DNA of 64,000 nucleotides from Muribaculaceae bacterium (GCA_022510425.1 JAFLTO010000015.1:1-64000), one strand, 5' to 3'. Shown: positions 53,115 to 61,516, counted from the stretch's first letter. Numbers and translations are program-made. The notes: generated by a model not told the origin, from the letters alone.

Positions 53115-53412
53115 CTTTGAATTTTACAGGGATTACAACTTTCCGAGTAACCGTCTTTAAGGTGTTCTCTATTGAAGGATCGATAACATCAGGCTGAATA
53201 CTCTCCTGACGGGTCGAAAAAATTATATATCTATCTTCCAACCATTGTGTAAAATATTCAATCAACATAAATTTTTAGTTCTTATCCATTTCTTAAGGAG
53301 TATGACGGATTGGAGGCGCAATATGACGTGTTTAAAAGAAAAGCTCCGACTATCTTTCGACAATCGGAACCATCCATCTGAAAAATCCGCCAAATTTTAG
53401 AGAGACTGATGC
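53115..53412. other. Junction region without clear gene
   Basis: Contains the rest of a doubtful 73-aa minus-strand ORF (MLIEYFTQWLEDRYIIF...) of unknown origin. No other feature seen. Confidence 0.4.
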
Positions 53413-54684
53413 TTATTTTATTAAATCATTGATTATATATTGTCGACTTCGATTATTTTCATCCTTGATTTCAAGATTTAAGATGTAAAAAGAACCTACT
53501 TCCAAAGTGAAATTATGTTTCCTTGAAGATGATAAGGTTATTAGATTTGGTATAATTTCATCATTAATTTTAAGTCCTACCTGATTTTTTACTCCAGGTA
53601 TTATTGCTATTTCTTTACGAGTTGGAGTTGTTAAAAATTTCCCTAATATTGGATAGAAAGATTTATTACCATTATTATCTTGTAAAATTATTTCTATATC
53701 ATATCCTATTATATCAAGGGGCAAAAAATCTTTTAAATCTCCGGTCATTACCTTAATCCGCAGGATTAGACCCAGAATCATGAATTTAAGGTCTCTCTCG
53801 TAACTTTGTGGAATTATATTTTCTTCTAAGTATTCATAAACTCCATCCCCGATTTCCAACTTAAGTTCTAGATTTTCGTAAACAACTCTATATCTACCTT
53901 CACCGAAAAAACCTTGGTCATAGGCTAATTTTCCTGTGGCAAATAATGCAGCCTCCTTATAAATTCTAACTCTATTTAAAATACCGGAAGCTTGAAGGGA
54001 ATTTTTGAAAGACTTAACATTGGGTCGTGAAATTATAATAGTGTCTGTTTCCCTTAGCGTTCGTAAATTAGAAGCAAGAAAAGATTCTCCATAATTCTTG
54101 CATCCATGGAGGTAATCCTGTTGAATATCCAATGATTGAACATAATGGTAAATATCAGCAACGGATTGATTTCTACATTTTTGCAAATCGATAGTTAAAA
54201 TCTGTCCGGTACCAGCTATACACACTGTCAGGATATCTCCTTTAAGATAAGCTATTGAAAAATCAGCATCCGGATCGCAAGTGTCCTCTTTCTTAATCTC
54301 CTCCTTAGAGTTTTGAGTTGGGATTGGCGGTGGTACAACTTTTTCTTCATTAGTTGTGGGTATGACTATTTTTTCTATTTTATTAACCTGATCTTCCGTA
54401 AGATTGAGCGATGATGCAAGTCTATTCAACAAGCGTCGGGTAGAAGGACTAATATCAGGGTCATCTGACAGACAAGCCCTATATTCTTCCAAGTATTCCT
54501 TTTCAGGCTCGCTTAAAGGATTATTTACTGCGGATTCTATTTTAGCTATTTGCTCTTGTGACAGGCCAAGGCTTTTAGCCAGTCTGTCTAACAGCCTTCT
54601 CTCGCTTGTACTTACTTGCCCATCATTAAGACAAGCCTCATATTCTTGTTGGTATTCCAACTCTTCCCTCGTAAAGGTATCCAT
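53413..54684 (-). CDS. TerB-like repeat / degenerate Hsp70-like protein
   Basis: A 423-aa cytoplasmic protein. Residues ~8-105 hold two ~48-residue helical repeats (EYQQEYEACLNDGQVSTSER.., LGLSQEQIAKIE; EYLEEYRACLSDDPDISPS..) resembling half of a TerB/DjlA-type domain. After a proline linker (VVPPPIPTQ) the rest looks like a worn Hsp70: ASGILNRVRIYKEAALFATG recalls the AGL..R...EPTAAA-like segment, and DFLPLDIIGYDIEI..ILGKFLTTPTRKE..IIPGVKNQVGLKI follows the Hsp70 domain junction (PLSLGIE..TTIPT..DNQ.V.I). The N-terminal ATP-binding motifs are not evident. Last gene of a five-gene operon, 12 bp after the zinc-ribbon gene. The Hsp70 link is my inference. Confidence 0.75.
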   Translation of the reverse strand: MDTFTREELEYQQEYEACLNDGQVSTSERRLLDRLAKSLGLSQEQIAKIESAVNNPLSEPEKEYLEEYRACLSDDPDISPSTRRLLNRLASSLNLTEDQVNKIEKIVIPTTNEEKVVPPPIPTQNSKEEIKKEDTCDPDADFSIAYLKGDILTVCIAGTGQILTIDLQKCRNQSVADIYHYVQSLDIQQDYLHGCKNYGESFLASNLRTLRETDTIIISRPNVKSFKNSLQASGILNRVRIYKEAALFATGKLAYDQGFFGEGRYRVVYENLELKLEIGDGVYEYLEENIIPQSYERDLKFMILGLILRIKVMTGDLKDFLPLDIIGYDIEIILQDNNGNKSFYPILGKFLTTPTRKEIAIIPGVKNQVGLKINDEIIPNLITLSSSRKHNFTLEVGSFYILNLEIKDENNRSRQYIINDLIK

Positions 54685-54696
54685 ATCGGAAGTATA

Positions 54697-56208
54697 TTAT
54701 GCTTTAGATTTTATTACTAAATTTTCTATTTCTTCTGCCCTTTCAGGAGTTATATCCAACGATGTGGCCAATCGGATTAAGATGCGTCTTTCCCGGTCAG
54801 AAATCACACCGTCATCCTCTAAACAGGCTTTAATTTCTTCCGCATATTCTTGTTCTTTATCTGATAAAGCATTTGGATTCACTTGCTCTTCCAATTCTTT
54901 AGCTCGTTCCTCTGAGATGCCTAATGATTTACTCAATCTACTTAAAAGTCGCCGTTCCCTGTCAGTTATTTCAGTTTGTTCCGAGTATATCAACTTTAAT
55001 TCTTCAATGTACTCTTTCTCATTATCTGAAATTTCATTCTTCTTAACTACTTCTTTATAAGCTGTTGATGATGATTGTGCAGATTGTTCTACACTTGAAT
55101 TAAACAGTTGATCCTTAGTTAGGGTAATCCACGATTTCCATAAGCACTTTTTAGACACCTCGAAAATCTCGTCTTGATTCAAATTGTAACTATTACCTAC
55201 CTTGACAACCATATCAAAATCGGCCTGACTTAATCCTCCTTTATCTGATGATAAAGCATATAATTCTTGATAAAGTGAATTTTGAGCATTAGAACTAAAA
55301 GGAGTTTCTAATGCAGAATTTATCGAACTCTTTCCAGTAGTATCCCTCACTTGCTCTCTGTGAGAATTATTGCTACCATTTACATTTCCATAAGATTTTG
55401 GGATTTTATATCCGCTGAAAATAGTAGACCTTGATTCCGGTTGATAATCAGAAAAGAAAATATTTCCACCATTTTTATAATCATTCCTCAAATTAATTAA
55501 CACCGCATAAATTTCATCTTCAGTAAGTCTATAATGAATTCCCCTTTCAACGACATATCGATAATCGAAGGGACTCCATCTGTTACGATTCGTGATTAAA
55601 TCCTGTGTTAATTTCCCTTGATTTTTAGCCAGTGGTGAGTTGATAGTATTAGAATATCCAGTAGTCACAGAATTATTAGACTTAGAGAATGAATTATTCC
55701 CAAATAATTCTAGCATAGAAGGTTTTACTCCATTTTTCCACATACATTTCTTAGCAACCTCATATATTTGATCTTTTGATAAGCCATAACTATTACCAAG
55801 ATTTATTATGAGGGCATAGTCACTATTAGAGAAACCTCCTTTATCAGAAGATAATGTTCTTAATTCTTTATGGAGGGCATTCTGTTTGGGAGAACTAAAT
55901 TGTGTTTTGTTATGAGATCCTCCTGAATTCGACTTTTCTTTGTTAGACACGAACACAGTATTAGAAGATTGCTGATATGTATCTTCTTTTGTGAAATTAT
56001 GTCCACATTTTTTACAAACATAATTTTGAGATATCTCGTCTGCTATACTTTCTGCGATATCTCCACCCATTTGACCCGAACTGCCAAAGATATAATTTTC
56101 AAGGAAACTACCAACCATATTAGCACCTCCCTTAATCAGTTTATCTCCCCAATGGCGATCAACATCTTTAGAGCCACACTTGGGACATTTTTTATTCTCT
56201 TCTGCCAT
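54697..56208 (-). CDS. Zinc-ribbon protein with two repeat types including TerB-like repeats
   Basis: A 503-aa protein. The N-terminus has a two-part zinc ribbon (CPKCGSKD...YVCKKCGHNF). Then a ~65-residue motif occurs twice (HKELRTLSSDKGGFSNSDYA...GNSYGLSKDQIYEVAKKCMWK and YQELYALSSDKGGLSQADFD...), with Asn/Ser-rich linkers. The C-terminal ~100 residues carry two TerB-like helical repeats (EYIEELKLIYSEQTEITDRER, EYAEEIKACLEDDGVISDRER). No enzyme motif. It begins 2 bp after the small gene at 56211, so it is co-translated. Likely a scaffold linking the same partners as the other TerB-like proteins here. Confidence 0.78.
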   Translation of the reverse strand: MAEENKKCPKCGSKDVDRHWGDKLIKGGANMVGSFLENYIFGSSGQMGGDIAESIADEISQNYVCKKCGHNFTKEDTYQQSSNTVFVSNKEKSNSGGSHNKTQFSSPKQNALHKELRTLSSDKGGFSNSDYALIINLGNSYGLSKDQIYEVAKKCMWKNGVKPSMLELFGNNSFSKSNNSVTTGYSNTINSPLAKNQGKLTQDLITNRNRWSPFDYRYVVERGIHYRLTEDEIYAVLINLRNDYKNGGNIFFSDYQPESRSTIFSGYKIPKSYGNVNGSNNSHREQVRDTTGKSSINSALETPFSSNAQNSLYQELYALSSDKGGLSQADFDMVVKVGNSYNLNQDEIFEVSKKCLWKSWITLTKDQLFNSSVEQSAQSSSTAYKEVVKKNEISDNEKEYIEELKLIYSEQTEITDRERRLLSRLSKSLGISEERAKELEEQVNPNALSDKEQEYAEEIKACLEDDGVISDRERRILIRLATSLDITPERAEEIENLVIKSKA

Positions 56209-56210
56209 TT

Positions 56211-56432
56211 TTATCCGATCCGTTGTACGTCAAGATATGCCATATTGACAGCACCGGCTTTTTTAATATCGACCCCATAGATACGCATGAAGGCATCAAT
56301 GACAGATTGTCCGCCATTAGTCACCACAGGATTGCTCATTGAATTTGAAACAACGTCAACAGACATTCCTCTTTCCAATCTTACGCCGTTACATAATTTT
56401 GGCTGTTTTACTGTTACTCTAAAAAGTGGCAT
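56211..56432 (-). CDS. Small conserved protein (DUF6140-like)
   Basis: 73 aa: MPLFRVTVKQPKLCNGVRLE, then TNGGQSVIDAFMRIYGVDIKKAG. I recognise it as a DUF6140-type small protein of Bacteroidetes, of unknown function; the N-terminal half looks like a small beta-barrel. It sits between two TerB-like repeat genes with gaps of 2 and 8 bp, so it belongs to the system. Confidence 0.7.
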   Translation of the reverse strand: MPLFRVTVKQPKLCNGVRLERGMSVDVVSNSMSNPVVTNGGQSVIDAFMRIYGVDIKKAGAVNMAYLDVQRIG

Positions 56433-56440
56433 AATATTAT

Positions 56441-58459
56441 TTATTTTAAGTTTTCCAATTTATTTATTTGGTCCTCCGTCAGACCAAGAGTTTTAGCCAT
56501 TTTGCTTAATAACCGTCTTGTTGATGAACTAAGCTCTGGATCATCTGCAAGGCAGGCCCGGTATTCATCCAAATATTCCTTTTCTTCATCGGTCAATGGA
56601 TTACCGGCACTTTTTTCAATCCGTTTCACTTGCTCCGGAGATAAACCAAGTTTGCCGGCGAGTCTATCCAAAAGTCGTCTTTCACTTGCAGCTATTTCTC
56701 CATCAGCCAAGCAAGCCTCATATTCTTCCTTGTATTCCAATTCAGCTTCTGTATAAGTAGAAAGGGTAGGAGGTGGAAGAGTTGGAGTCTCGGATTGTAT
56801 ATTTGAGAATTTTATATCTACAGATAGCACAAGATTATTGTGTTCTGAATACCGGGAATCTTCGTTTTTATTCCAATTCAGATGAAGATCGGCGAATATT
56901 GATTCAATCTCTCCTTTCAATTGATTTGAGGCAGTTCCCGAAATCACTCTGGATGACTTTGTTTCTATTACTTCTCTATGCGATGTGAGGCCTCCCTCTA
57001 ATCTTTGCTTGATTAACCGTTGCCAACTTGGTTCTCCCTGAAGCCATATTGTATTAGTAGGCTGTGAAATCGTTGATTTGGGAGTAAATGTTTGGTGACG
57101 GTTAAACATATGCTCGAAATTGATTTCTTCGTCTCTTGAATAAGATGTATCTTGACTTGCTCCAAGGTTAGTTTGTGTCCAATGCTCAACTCTACCTGAT
57201 TGACTCATCGAACCCTTATTTTCATTCCGGCTCCCATGACTGCTGATAACTTTAACATCAATTTCTGTAGCACCCAAGGATTGAGCTATTTCTGAAAGTT
57301 CCCGAAGCTTATCCTGTAGAATCTCAATTTCATAATTATCATAAAGAAGATAGACATTAGGATTATAGGGATGGGCAACATACAGTTGATTTACCTGAGG
57401 ATGAATCAAGGGGAATTGCAGATTGGTATTAGCCAACAACGAATCCAATTCAACCGGCATCACTTGGTCTTGTGATATGGTAGAAAGATTGAAAATATTA
57501 TTTACGGGGAAAATAAGTTTCCTTTCTGCGTATGGTCTTGTTGTAAGATTCTCTCCGAAATAATCTTTTTCTAATTCACGGATTTCGTTTTTGGCCTGTT
57601 CCCAAAGAAGAATGTCATCGTTAAATTTAACTTCTTTATTACCTTTGGCTGTGTCAAATAACAATTTCCTGACATTAGGACTATTCTTGTCTTCTTCGTA
57701 TAAGATATTGGAACACCAATAATTGGCTTGGGAACGCCATGAGTCCGCTATATCATCTCCTTTCAGAGATTCCATAAACATCTTCCATGCTCTATCATAA
57801 TCTTTTATATACCAGTAGGCTACATATCCCAAATTCCATTGTATTGCTCTTTCCCAATCTGGGTATTTACCTAATGCCTCGGATCCAATTCTCCATGCTT
57901 TTTCCGGATCTGATTCTTCATACTTATCCATTTCCTGAATTACTAGTTGTCCAGGCGGAATTTGAGGTATGGCGGCCTTTGCCAACTTTTGAAATAATCC
58001 GGCAAGTTGAGCTGAATTATATTTATTAATGTTGTCTTTAAAGAAAAAAGATTCATGAACATAAGAGGCGGAACCTTCTTCTTTATTTTCTGAATACCAA
58101 AAATAGAATAATTCATCTTTATAAGTCACATCTACTATATCTTCCCACCAAATCTCAATAATTTCAGAAGGCTTATCATTATCTGGGATAACTCTAATTC
58201 CTTTATCGGTAACTACCGTTCCCTGGTCTCGATTGTCCCAAAAAGATGTATCCCGACAATATAATAGTTCTTCATTAGACCCAACATTAAAGTTGATACG
58301 AAACAAATTTGGACTTGCAATGTTAGGCCGAATCATGGAATCTGTAGTATTTAAACCCGCTGAATTCCAAAGCCTTTTATTATTCTCAAAAACTGAAACT
58401 ATATTAGTATTCATAACGTTATGAATTTGGAGTGATCTGATTATATCGGCAATATTCAT
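56441..58459 (-). CDS. PH-like / TPR-like protein with C-terminal TerB-like repeats
   Basis: 672 aa from ATG 58459 (MNIADIIRSLQ); the ORF-track start runs through the upstream gene. Residues ~50-150 look like a PH-like barrel (GTVVTDKGIRVIPDND, IEIWWEDIVDVTY); ~160-250 are TPR-like helices (PEKAWRIGSEALGKYPDWERAI, YIKDYDRAWKMFMESL); the middle (~290-560) is unassigned, including a Ser/Asn-rich part; the last ~95 residues have two TerB-like repeats (EYKEEYEACLADGEIAASER, EYLDEYRACLADDPELSSST). Second gene of the operon, 13 bp after the EF-Tu-like gene. Cytoplasmic; no catalytic motif. Confidence 0.75.
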   Translation of the reverse strand: MNIADIIRSLQIHNVMNTNIVSVFENNKRLWNSAGLNTTDSMIRPNIASPNLFRINFNVGSNEELLYCRDTSFWDNRDQGTVVTDKGIRVIPDNDKPSEIIEIWWEDIVDVTYKDELFYFWYSENKEEGSASYVHESFFFKDNINKYNSAQLAGLFQKLAKAAIPQIPPGQLVIQEMDKYEESDPEKAWRIGSEALGKYPDWERAIQWNLGYVAYWYIKDYDRAWKMFMESLKGDDIADSWRSQANYWCSNILYEEDKNSPNVRKLLFDTAKGNKEVKFNDDILLWEQAKNEIRELEKDYFGENLTTRPYAERKLIFPVNNIFNLSTISQDQVMPVELDSLLANTNLQFPLIHPQVNQLYVAHPYNPNVYLLYDNYEIEILQDKLRELSEIAQSLGATEIDVKVISSHGSRNENKGSMSQSGRVEHWTQTNLGASQDTSYSRDEEINFEHMFNRHQTFTPKSTISQPTNTIWLQGEPSWQRLIKQRLEGGLTSHREVIETKSSRVISGTASNQLKGEIESIFADLHLNWNKNEDSRYSEHNNLVLSVDIKFSNIQSETPTLPPPTLSTYTEAELEYKEEYEACLADGEIAASERRLLDRLAGKLGLSPEQVKRIEKSAGNPLTDEEKEYLDEYRACLADDPELSSSTRRLLSKMAKTLGLTEDQINKLENLK

Positions 58460-58472
58460 ATATATACCGTCT

Positions 58473-58799
58473 TTATATACTATTTGTGTGACAAATAATA
58501 TCACTTACCTGAATATTAGAAAAATCTCCTCTTTCGAATCTAATGAGCAGACCTACTTCATCCCCTTCTTCCCCTTGATCAAATATTCTTTGAAACATTT
58601 CTACTCCAGTAATGATACCTATTGGATAAGGCTTCTTTCCTAAAAACACAATCTTATCTCCTATTCGTGCAATGCCGGAATCAATTTTTCCGGTATAAAC
58701 TTTCCTTCCATCCGGGAAATCAAATATCCCTTCAATTTGCATCACAAAAGGATCTTTATCAATTGTTGATGAGACTGGATGATTGGGATCTCTCTGCAT
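58473..58799 (-). CDS. Stand-alone EF-Tu domain-2-like beta-barrel protein
   Basis: A 108-aa protein that closely follows translation-factor domain 2: DPFVMQIEGIFDFPDGRKVY, TGKIDSGIARIGDKIVFLG, ITGVEMFQRIFDQGEEGDEV, GLLIRFERGDF. In EF-Tu this barrel follows the GTPase domain and contacts aminoacyl-tRNA; here the GTPase and domain 3 are absent. It is the first gene of the five-gene operon. Perhaps a decoy or binding module for tRNA or ribosome factors; this is inference. The gene begins 26 bp after an intrinsic terminator, suggesting control by readthrough. Confidence 0.82.
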   Translation of the reverse strand: MQRDPNHPVSSTIDKDPFVMQIEGIFDFPDGRKVYTGKIDSGIARIGDKIVFLGKKPYPIGIITGVEMFQRIFDQGEEGDEVGLLIRFERGDFSNIQVSDIICHTNSI

Positions 58800-58824
58800 A
58801 CTAATCTGAATTTAAGGTTAATGA

Positions 58825-58859
58825 CAAAAAGAAGACGCGAGACTTGTTAGCCTTGCGTC
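58825..58859 (-). terminator. Intrinsic terminator upstream of the EF-Tu-like operon
   Basis: On the minus strand GACGC-A-AGGCT, loop AACA, AGTCT-C-GCGTC form an 11-position stem with one mismatch, followed by TTCTTTTT. It lies between the operon's promoter and its first gene. Confidence 0.8.
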
Positions 58860-59197
58860 CATTTGCCATAAGGTAAGCCGACGTTAAGATATTCTTTCAG
58901 CCGGCTCCTGCCAAGGAAACCTTCGAAAGAATGGACCGACTATAAATCTCACGTCTTGCCTACAATAATAGCGTCAATTGGCACATATAGCACCAATAAC
59001 AATTATAAGCAAAAAGTGAGCATCAGTCTGGATCCACCTTCAAACCTTGGCAGTGTTTTATGGCATGGACCGCTTTGCTGTGCCTTCTTCTGTCGCAGCG
59101 GCATTTCTCTTCCGCTTTGACTTTGTAAAGTTAAGCAATTTTTATAGACTGATACTCATTATCTGATATTTATTTTTCATTTCTTGTCAATTTTTCA
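58825..59197 (-). ncRNA. Candidate ~370-nt structured RNA or attenuated leader
   Basis: The minus strand has a full promoter at 59204-59235 and a terminator at 58825-58859 with no ORF between. Near the 3' end AAGACGTGAGATT can pair with AGTCTCGCGTCTT (two G-U), competing with the terminator hairpin. Inside, GTCCAT/ATGGAC and TTCTTTC/GAAAGAA form nested helices and AGCCGGC/GTCGGCT would give a pseudoknot. I checked by eye for tmRNA, RNase P and SRP motifs and found none convincing. It could be a stand-alone RNA or a leader controlling the operon. Confidence 0.5.
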
Positions 59198-59203
59198 ACG
59201 ATG

Positions 59204-59235
59204 CAAAATTAGATTATCTAACAAGCCTTATCAAA
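59204..59235 (-). promoter_or_regulatory. Promoter of the structured RNA / EF-Tu-like operon
   Basis: Minus strand: TTTG (59235-59232), 20-nt spacer, TAATTTTG (59211-59204). A perfect Bacteroidetes promoter facing the operon; start near 59197. Confidence 0.7.
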
Positions 59236-59331
59236 TTTTGTATGAAAATAAATGGGTAAAATCTTAACTTTGTACCAATTTTAAACTCCTATGATACAAA
59301 CGACTCCAAAATACATAATCCAAGGTAAGAT

Positions 59332-59365
59332 TTTGTAAAATTAAGTTTCAATCATTATAATTTTG
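59332..59365 (+). promoter_or_regulatory. Promoter of the divergent 444-aa gene
   Basis: TTTG (59332-59335), 22-nt spacer, TAATTTTG (59358-59365). The -7 box overlaps the ORF-track start, so translation must begin at the later ATG 59390, which has GGAG 5 nt before it. Confidence 0.5.
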
Positions 59366-59389
59366 CAGGCAGAAATAATCGGAGTATTT

Positions 59390-60724
59390 ATGTTGAATAG
59401 TGAAATAATAAGTAAAATCATTGAAAGCAATCTGTTGGCCGCTTCACCCTCTCGGTTAGCTGTCGACTTAGGTTATGCCGGAAGGATGACAATCAATCGC
59501 CTTCGTACCGGAACCGCCGGAGAAGAAGCCACGCATGAATTTTGTAATCGCTTGAATGATTTAACCGGACTCACCAATGAAGATCTCATTTGGCTTGGGA
59601 GAATGTTAGAAAATACAGATGATTTCAACGACCAAATGATCTCGGAATTTGGAGAACTGACAGAAAACTCCAAGTATGATATCCTGTTTGCTTTTATATC
59701 CGATGACTATTCAATTTTTTCTCCCAATTACAGAGACCTCAAACTCAATCGATGGCTTCTGATGAAAGGGCATGAAAAAGATTCTTTCTTCTTCATGTTG
59801 TCCTTATTTCTTTTTGTCGATCACACCAAATCCTTCTACGACAAGCATCTTTCCACAAAGGATCGATACAATTTAATATTAGACCCCTTGCTTATAGCTT
59901 TAAAAGATAGATATCCCAAACATTCTATAGGAAATACTTTGTCATCCGGTATTCTGGAAACTCCTATGGCAAAATTGGCTTTCCCTTGTTTTCTGACTTG
60001 TGTAAGATTAGGAGGTATCATTCTCAAAGGTTATGTGTCAGGTTATTCCGAGGCTTCGTCTCATGATTCAATGATAAAAATTGACGGACTTCCCAACCGC
60101 ACTTTCTGGAATGAAAGAGAAAATCATAATGAAGTAATATTTTTAAAATTCGTGCCGGTTAATGATAAGGGGAACGGTATATATGAATATTTCATATTTA
60201 ATTTCAAGACAGGTAAGACAGAAAATCCGGCACAGCTATATTTTTATGGAGAAGATTTAGGATTGTTCTTGAAAAAAGAAAGGAAACTCGTGTTCGGGAA
60301 CTGCTGCCTTGACGATATGACAAAACTGAAGATTATATTATATATTGACAGGTATAAGAAATCAGAATTTGTATGGAAACGATTGATGCCTGAAAATTCA
60401 GAACGTGTAAGAGAGATTGACAGGCTTTTCACCGACAGTTATATCAATAATGTGAAATACGAATCGCTGGGCATGGAGTTGTCGTGTGGTGTCATCATCT
60501 CAGAAGTGGTAGTAACAAAAACAAAAGTAATATTAATAACTCTCGAAGGAAACAAGTTCTCTATATCTCGGAACAGTTACCCATTTCTCACATCAGTTAC
60601 TCCCGACATGATTCCTTTGGCTTATCGGGATATGGACAATAACAAACTATTCATAGAGTGGGAGAAGTTGGGTTGCCGTATTCCGTTAGAAGAATTTTCT
60701 CCGAATATCAAAGACAAAAAATAA
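59390..60724 (+). CDS. Protein of unknown function with HTH-like N-terminus
   Basis: 444 aa from ATG 59390. The first ~65 residues (SRLAVDLGYAGRMTINRLRT, EFCNRLNDLTGL) look like an Xre-type helix-turn-helix: they sense DNA or simply resemble such a helix bundle. The rest (~380 residues) is a mix of helices and strands with no motif I recognise (e.g. WLLMKGHEKDSFFFMLSLFL, ISEVVVTKTKVILITLEGNK). It is transcribed divergently from the TerB/Hsp70-like operon and could be its regulator. Ends at the terminator of the convergent small membrane gene. Confidence 0.7.
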   Translation: MLNSEIISKIIESNLLAASPSRLAVDLGYAGRMTINRLRTGTAGEEATHEFCNRLNDLTGLTNEDLIWLGRMLENTDDFNDQMISEFGELTENSKYDILFAFISDDYSIFSPNYRDLKLNRWLLMKGHEKDSFFFMLSLFLFVDHTKSFYDKHLSTKDRYNLILDPLLIALKDRYPKHSIGNTLSSGILETPMAKLAFPCFLTCVRLGGIILKGYVSGYSEASSHDSMIKIDGLPNRTFWNERENHNEVIFLKFVPVNDKGNGIYEYFIFNFKTGKTENPAQLYFYGEDLGLFLKKERKLVFGNCCLDDMTKLKIILYIDRYKKSEFVWKRLMPENSERVREIDRLFTDSYINNVKYESLGMELSCGVIISEVVVTKTKVILITLEGNKFSISRNSYPFLTSVTPDMIPLAYRDMDNNKLFIEWEKLGCRIPLEEFSPNIKDKK

Positions 60725-60725
60725 A

Positions 60726-60745
60726 GAGGTGGACTGCTCCACCCC
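60726..60745 (-). terminator. Intrinsic terminator of the small membrane gene
   Basis: Minus strand GGTGGA-GCAG-TCCACC followed by TCTTTATTTTTT, directly after the stop at 60750. It overlaps the end of the convergent gene. Confidence 0.7.
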
Positions 60746-60749
60746 GATA

Positions 60750-61043
60750 TTATATAAATCTTCGGATAACTTTTTTCAACTTCTCCCTATATACCGGATC
60801 CGTATCTACAATTTGACGTAGTTTTTCAGTATCAATTTTCTTCCCGGTTTCGGCATCCACAAAATGCTGAGAGAAATATTCATAAGTCGCCATTGTTGTG
60901 GAATAGATTATGAACTGATAGAAATGGATCGTGATATAAACGAGGAATGCCACAAATACCCCTACCCAAAGATTTCCCAAAATGATCCACACAGGAAGTG
61001 CAGGTATGACAGCAAAAAACAGTCTATAAATTATTTTCTTCAT
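60750..61043 (-). CDS. Small membrane protein
   Basis: 97 aa from ATG 61043 (MKKIIYRLFF). Two hydrophobic spans (AVIPALPVWIILGNLWVGVFVAFLV, and a following amphipathic stretch) and a charged C-terminal tail (DTEKLRQIVDTDPVYREKLK). Unknown; monocistronic. Confidence 0.6.
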   Translation of the reverse strand: MKKIIYRLFFAVIPALPVWIILGNLWVGVFVAFLVYITIHFYQFIIYSTTMATYEYFSQHFVDAETGKKIDTEKLRQIVDTDPVYREKLKKVIRRFI

Positions 61044-61188
61044 AGGATAAGCATTTTTCAAGAAAACGCTAACAGAATCAATTTTCTTATTTTTCTATGA
61101 GTCTACCATCTTCATAATGGTAGATATCCAAGGTTTCGCAAGTCATAAAATAGAAATTTATTTAGGAATACAAATGAAGAAATTTTAT

Positions 61189-61196
61189 TATATTTG
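61189..61196 (+). promoter_or_regulatory. -7 box of the second mntA-like gene
   Basis: TATATTTG, 18 bp before the ATG at 61214; matches the site before the first MntA copy in position. Confidence 0.4.
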
Positions 61197-61213
61197 TGAA
61201 AGGGACTAAAATT

Positions 61214-61513
61214 ATGAAACTGATAGAACTGAATCTAGAGAAGATATACGAGCTTTGCCGAAAATATAAGGTGAAGACACTATCTGTGTTCGGTTCTATC
61301 CTCACTGACCGCTTCAATGATGAAAGCGATGTGGATCTTCTTGTAAACTTCCTTCCCTACAATCGTGACAGTCTTGAGTTTGACTATGTAAGAAATTACT
61401 TTGATTTGCAGGAATCTTTAGAAAGTTTATTTGGAAGAAAGGTTGATTTAATAGAAGACGGAGATCACCTAAATCCTTTATTCAGAAAATTTGTCTACGC
61501 AAAAAAAGATTAA
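61214..61513 (+). CDS. mntA: Second MntA-family nucleotidyltransferase
   Basis: 99 aa from MKLIELNLEK (the ORF track begins 6 codons earlier). Same signature SVFGSILTDRFNDESDVDL as the first copy, then a full, typical MntA tail (LVNFLPYNRDSLEFDYVRNYFDL, FGRKVDLIEDGDHLNPLF). This looks like the ancestral form; the copy at 50125 has a different C-terminal part. Its toxin partner, 3 bp downstream, is truncated. Confidence 0.85.
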   Translation: MKLIELNLEKIYELCRKYKVKTLSVFGSILTDRFNDESDVDLLVNFLPYNRDSLEFDYVRNYFDLQESLESLFGRKVDLIEDGDHLNPLFRKFVYAKKD

Positions 61514-61516
61514 TCT

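Noticed and set aside
53047-53268. 73-aa minus-strand ORF
   Set aside because: Spans the junction between AraC remnant and unknown DNA in a different frame; too weak to call a gene.
58825-59197. tmRNA, RNase P RNA or SRP RNA
   Set aside because: Size fits tmRNA or RNase P, but no tag ORF, no tRNA-like ends, and no conserved RNase P or SRP core motifs could be found by eye.
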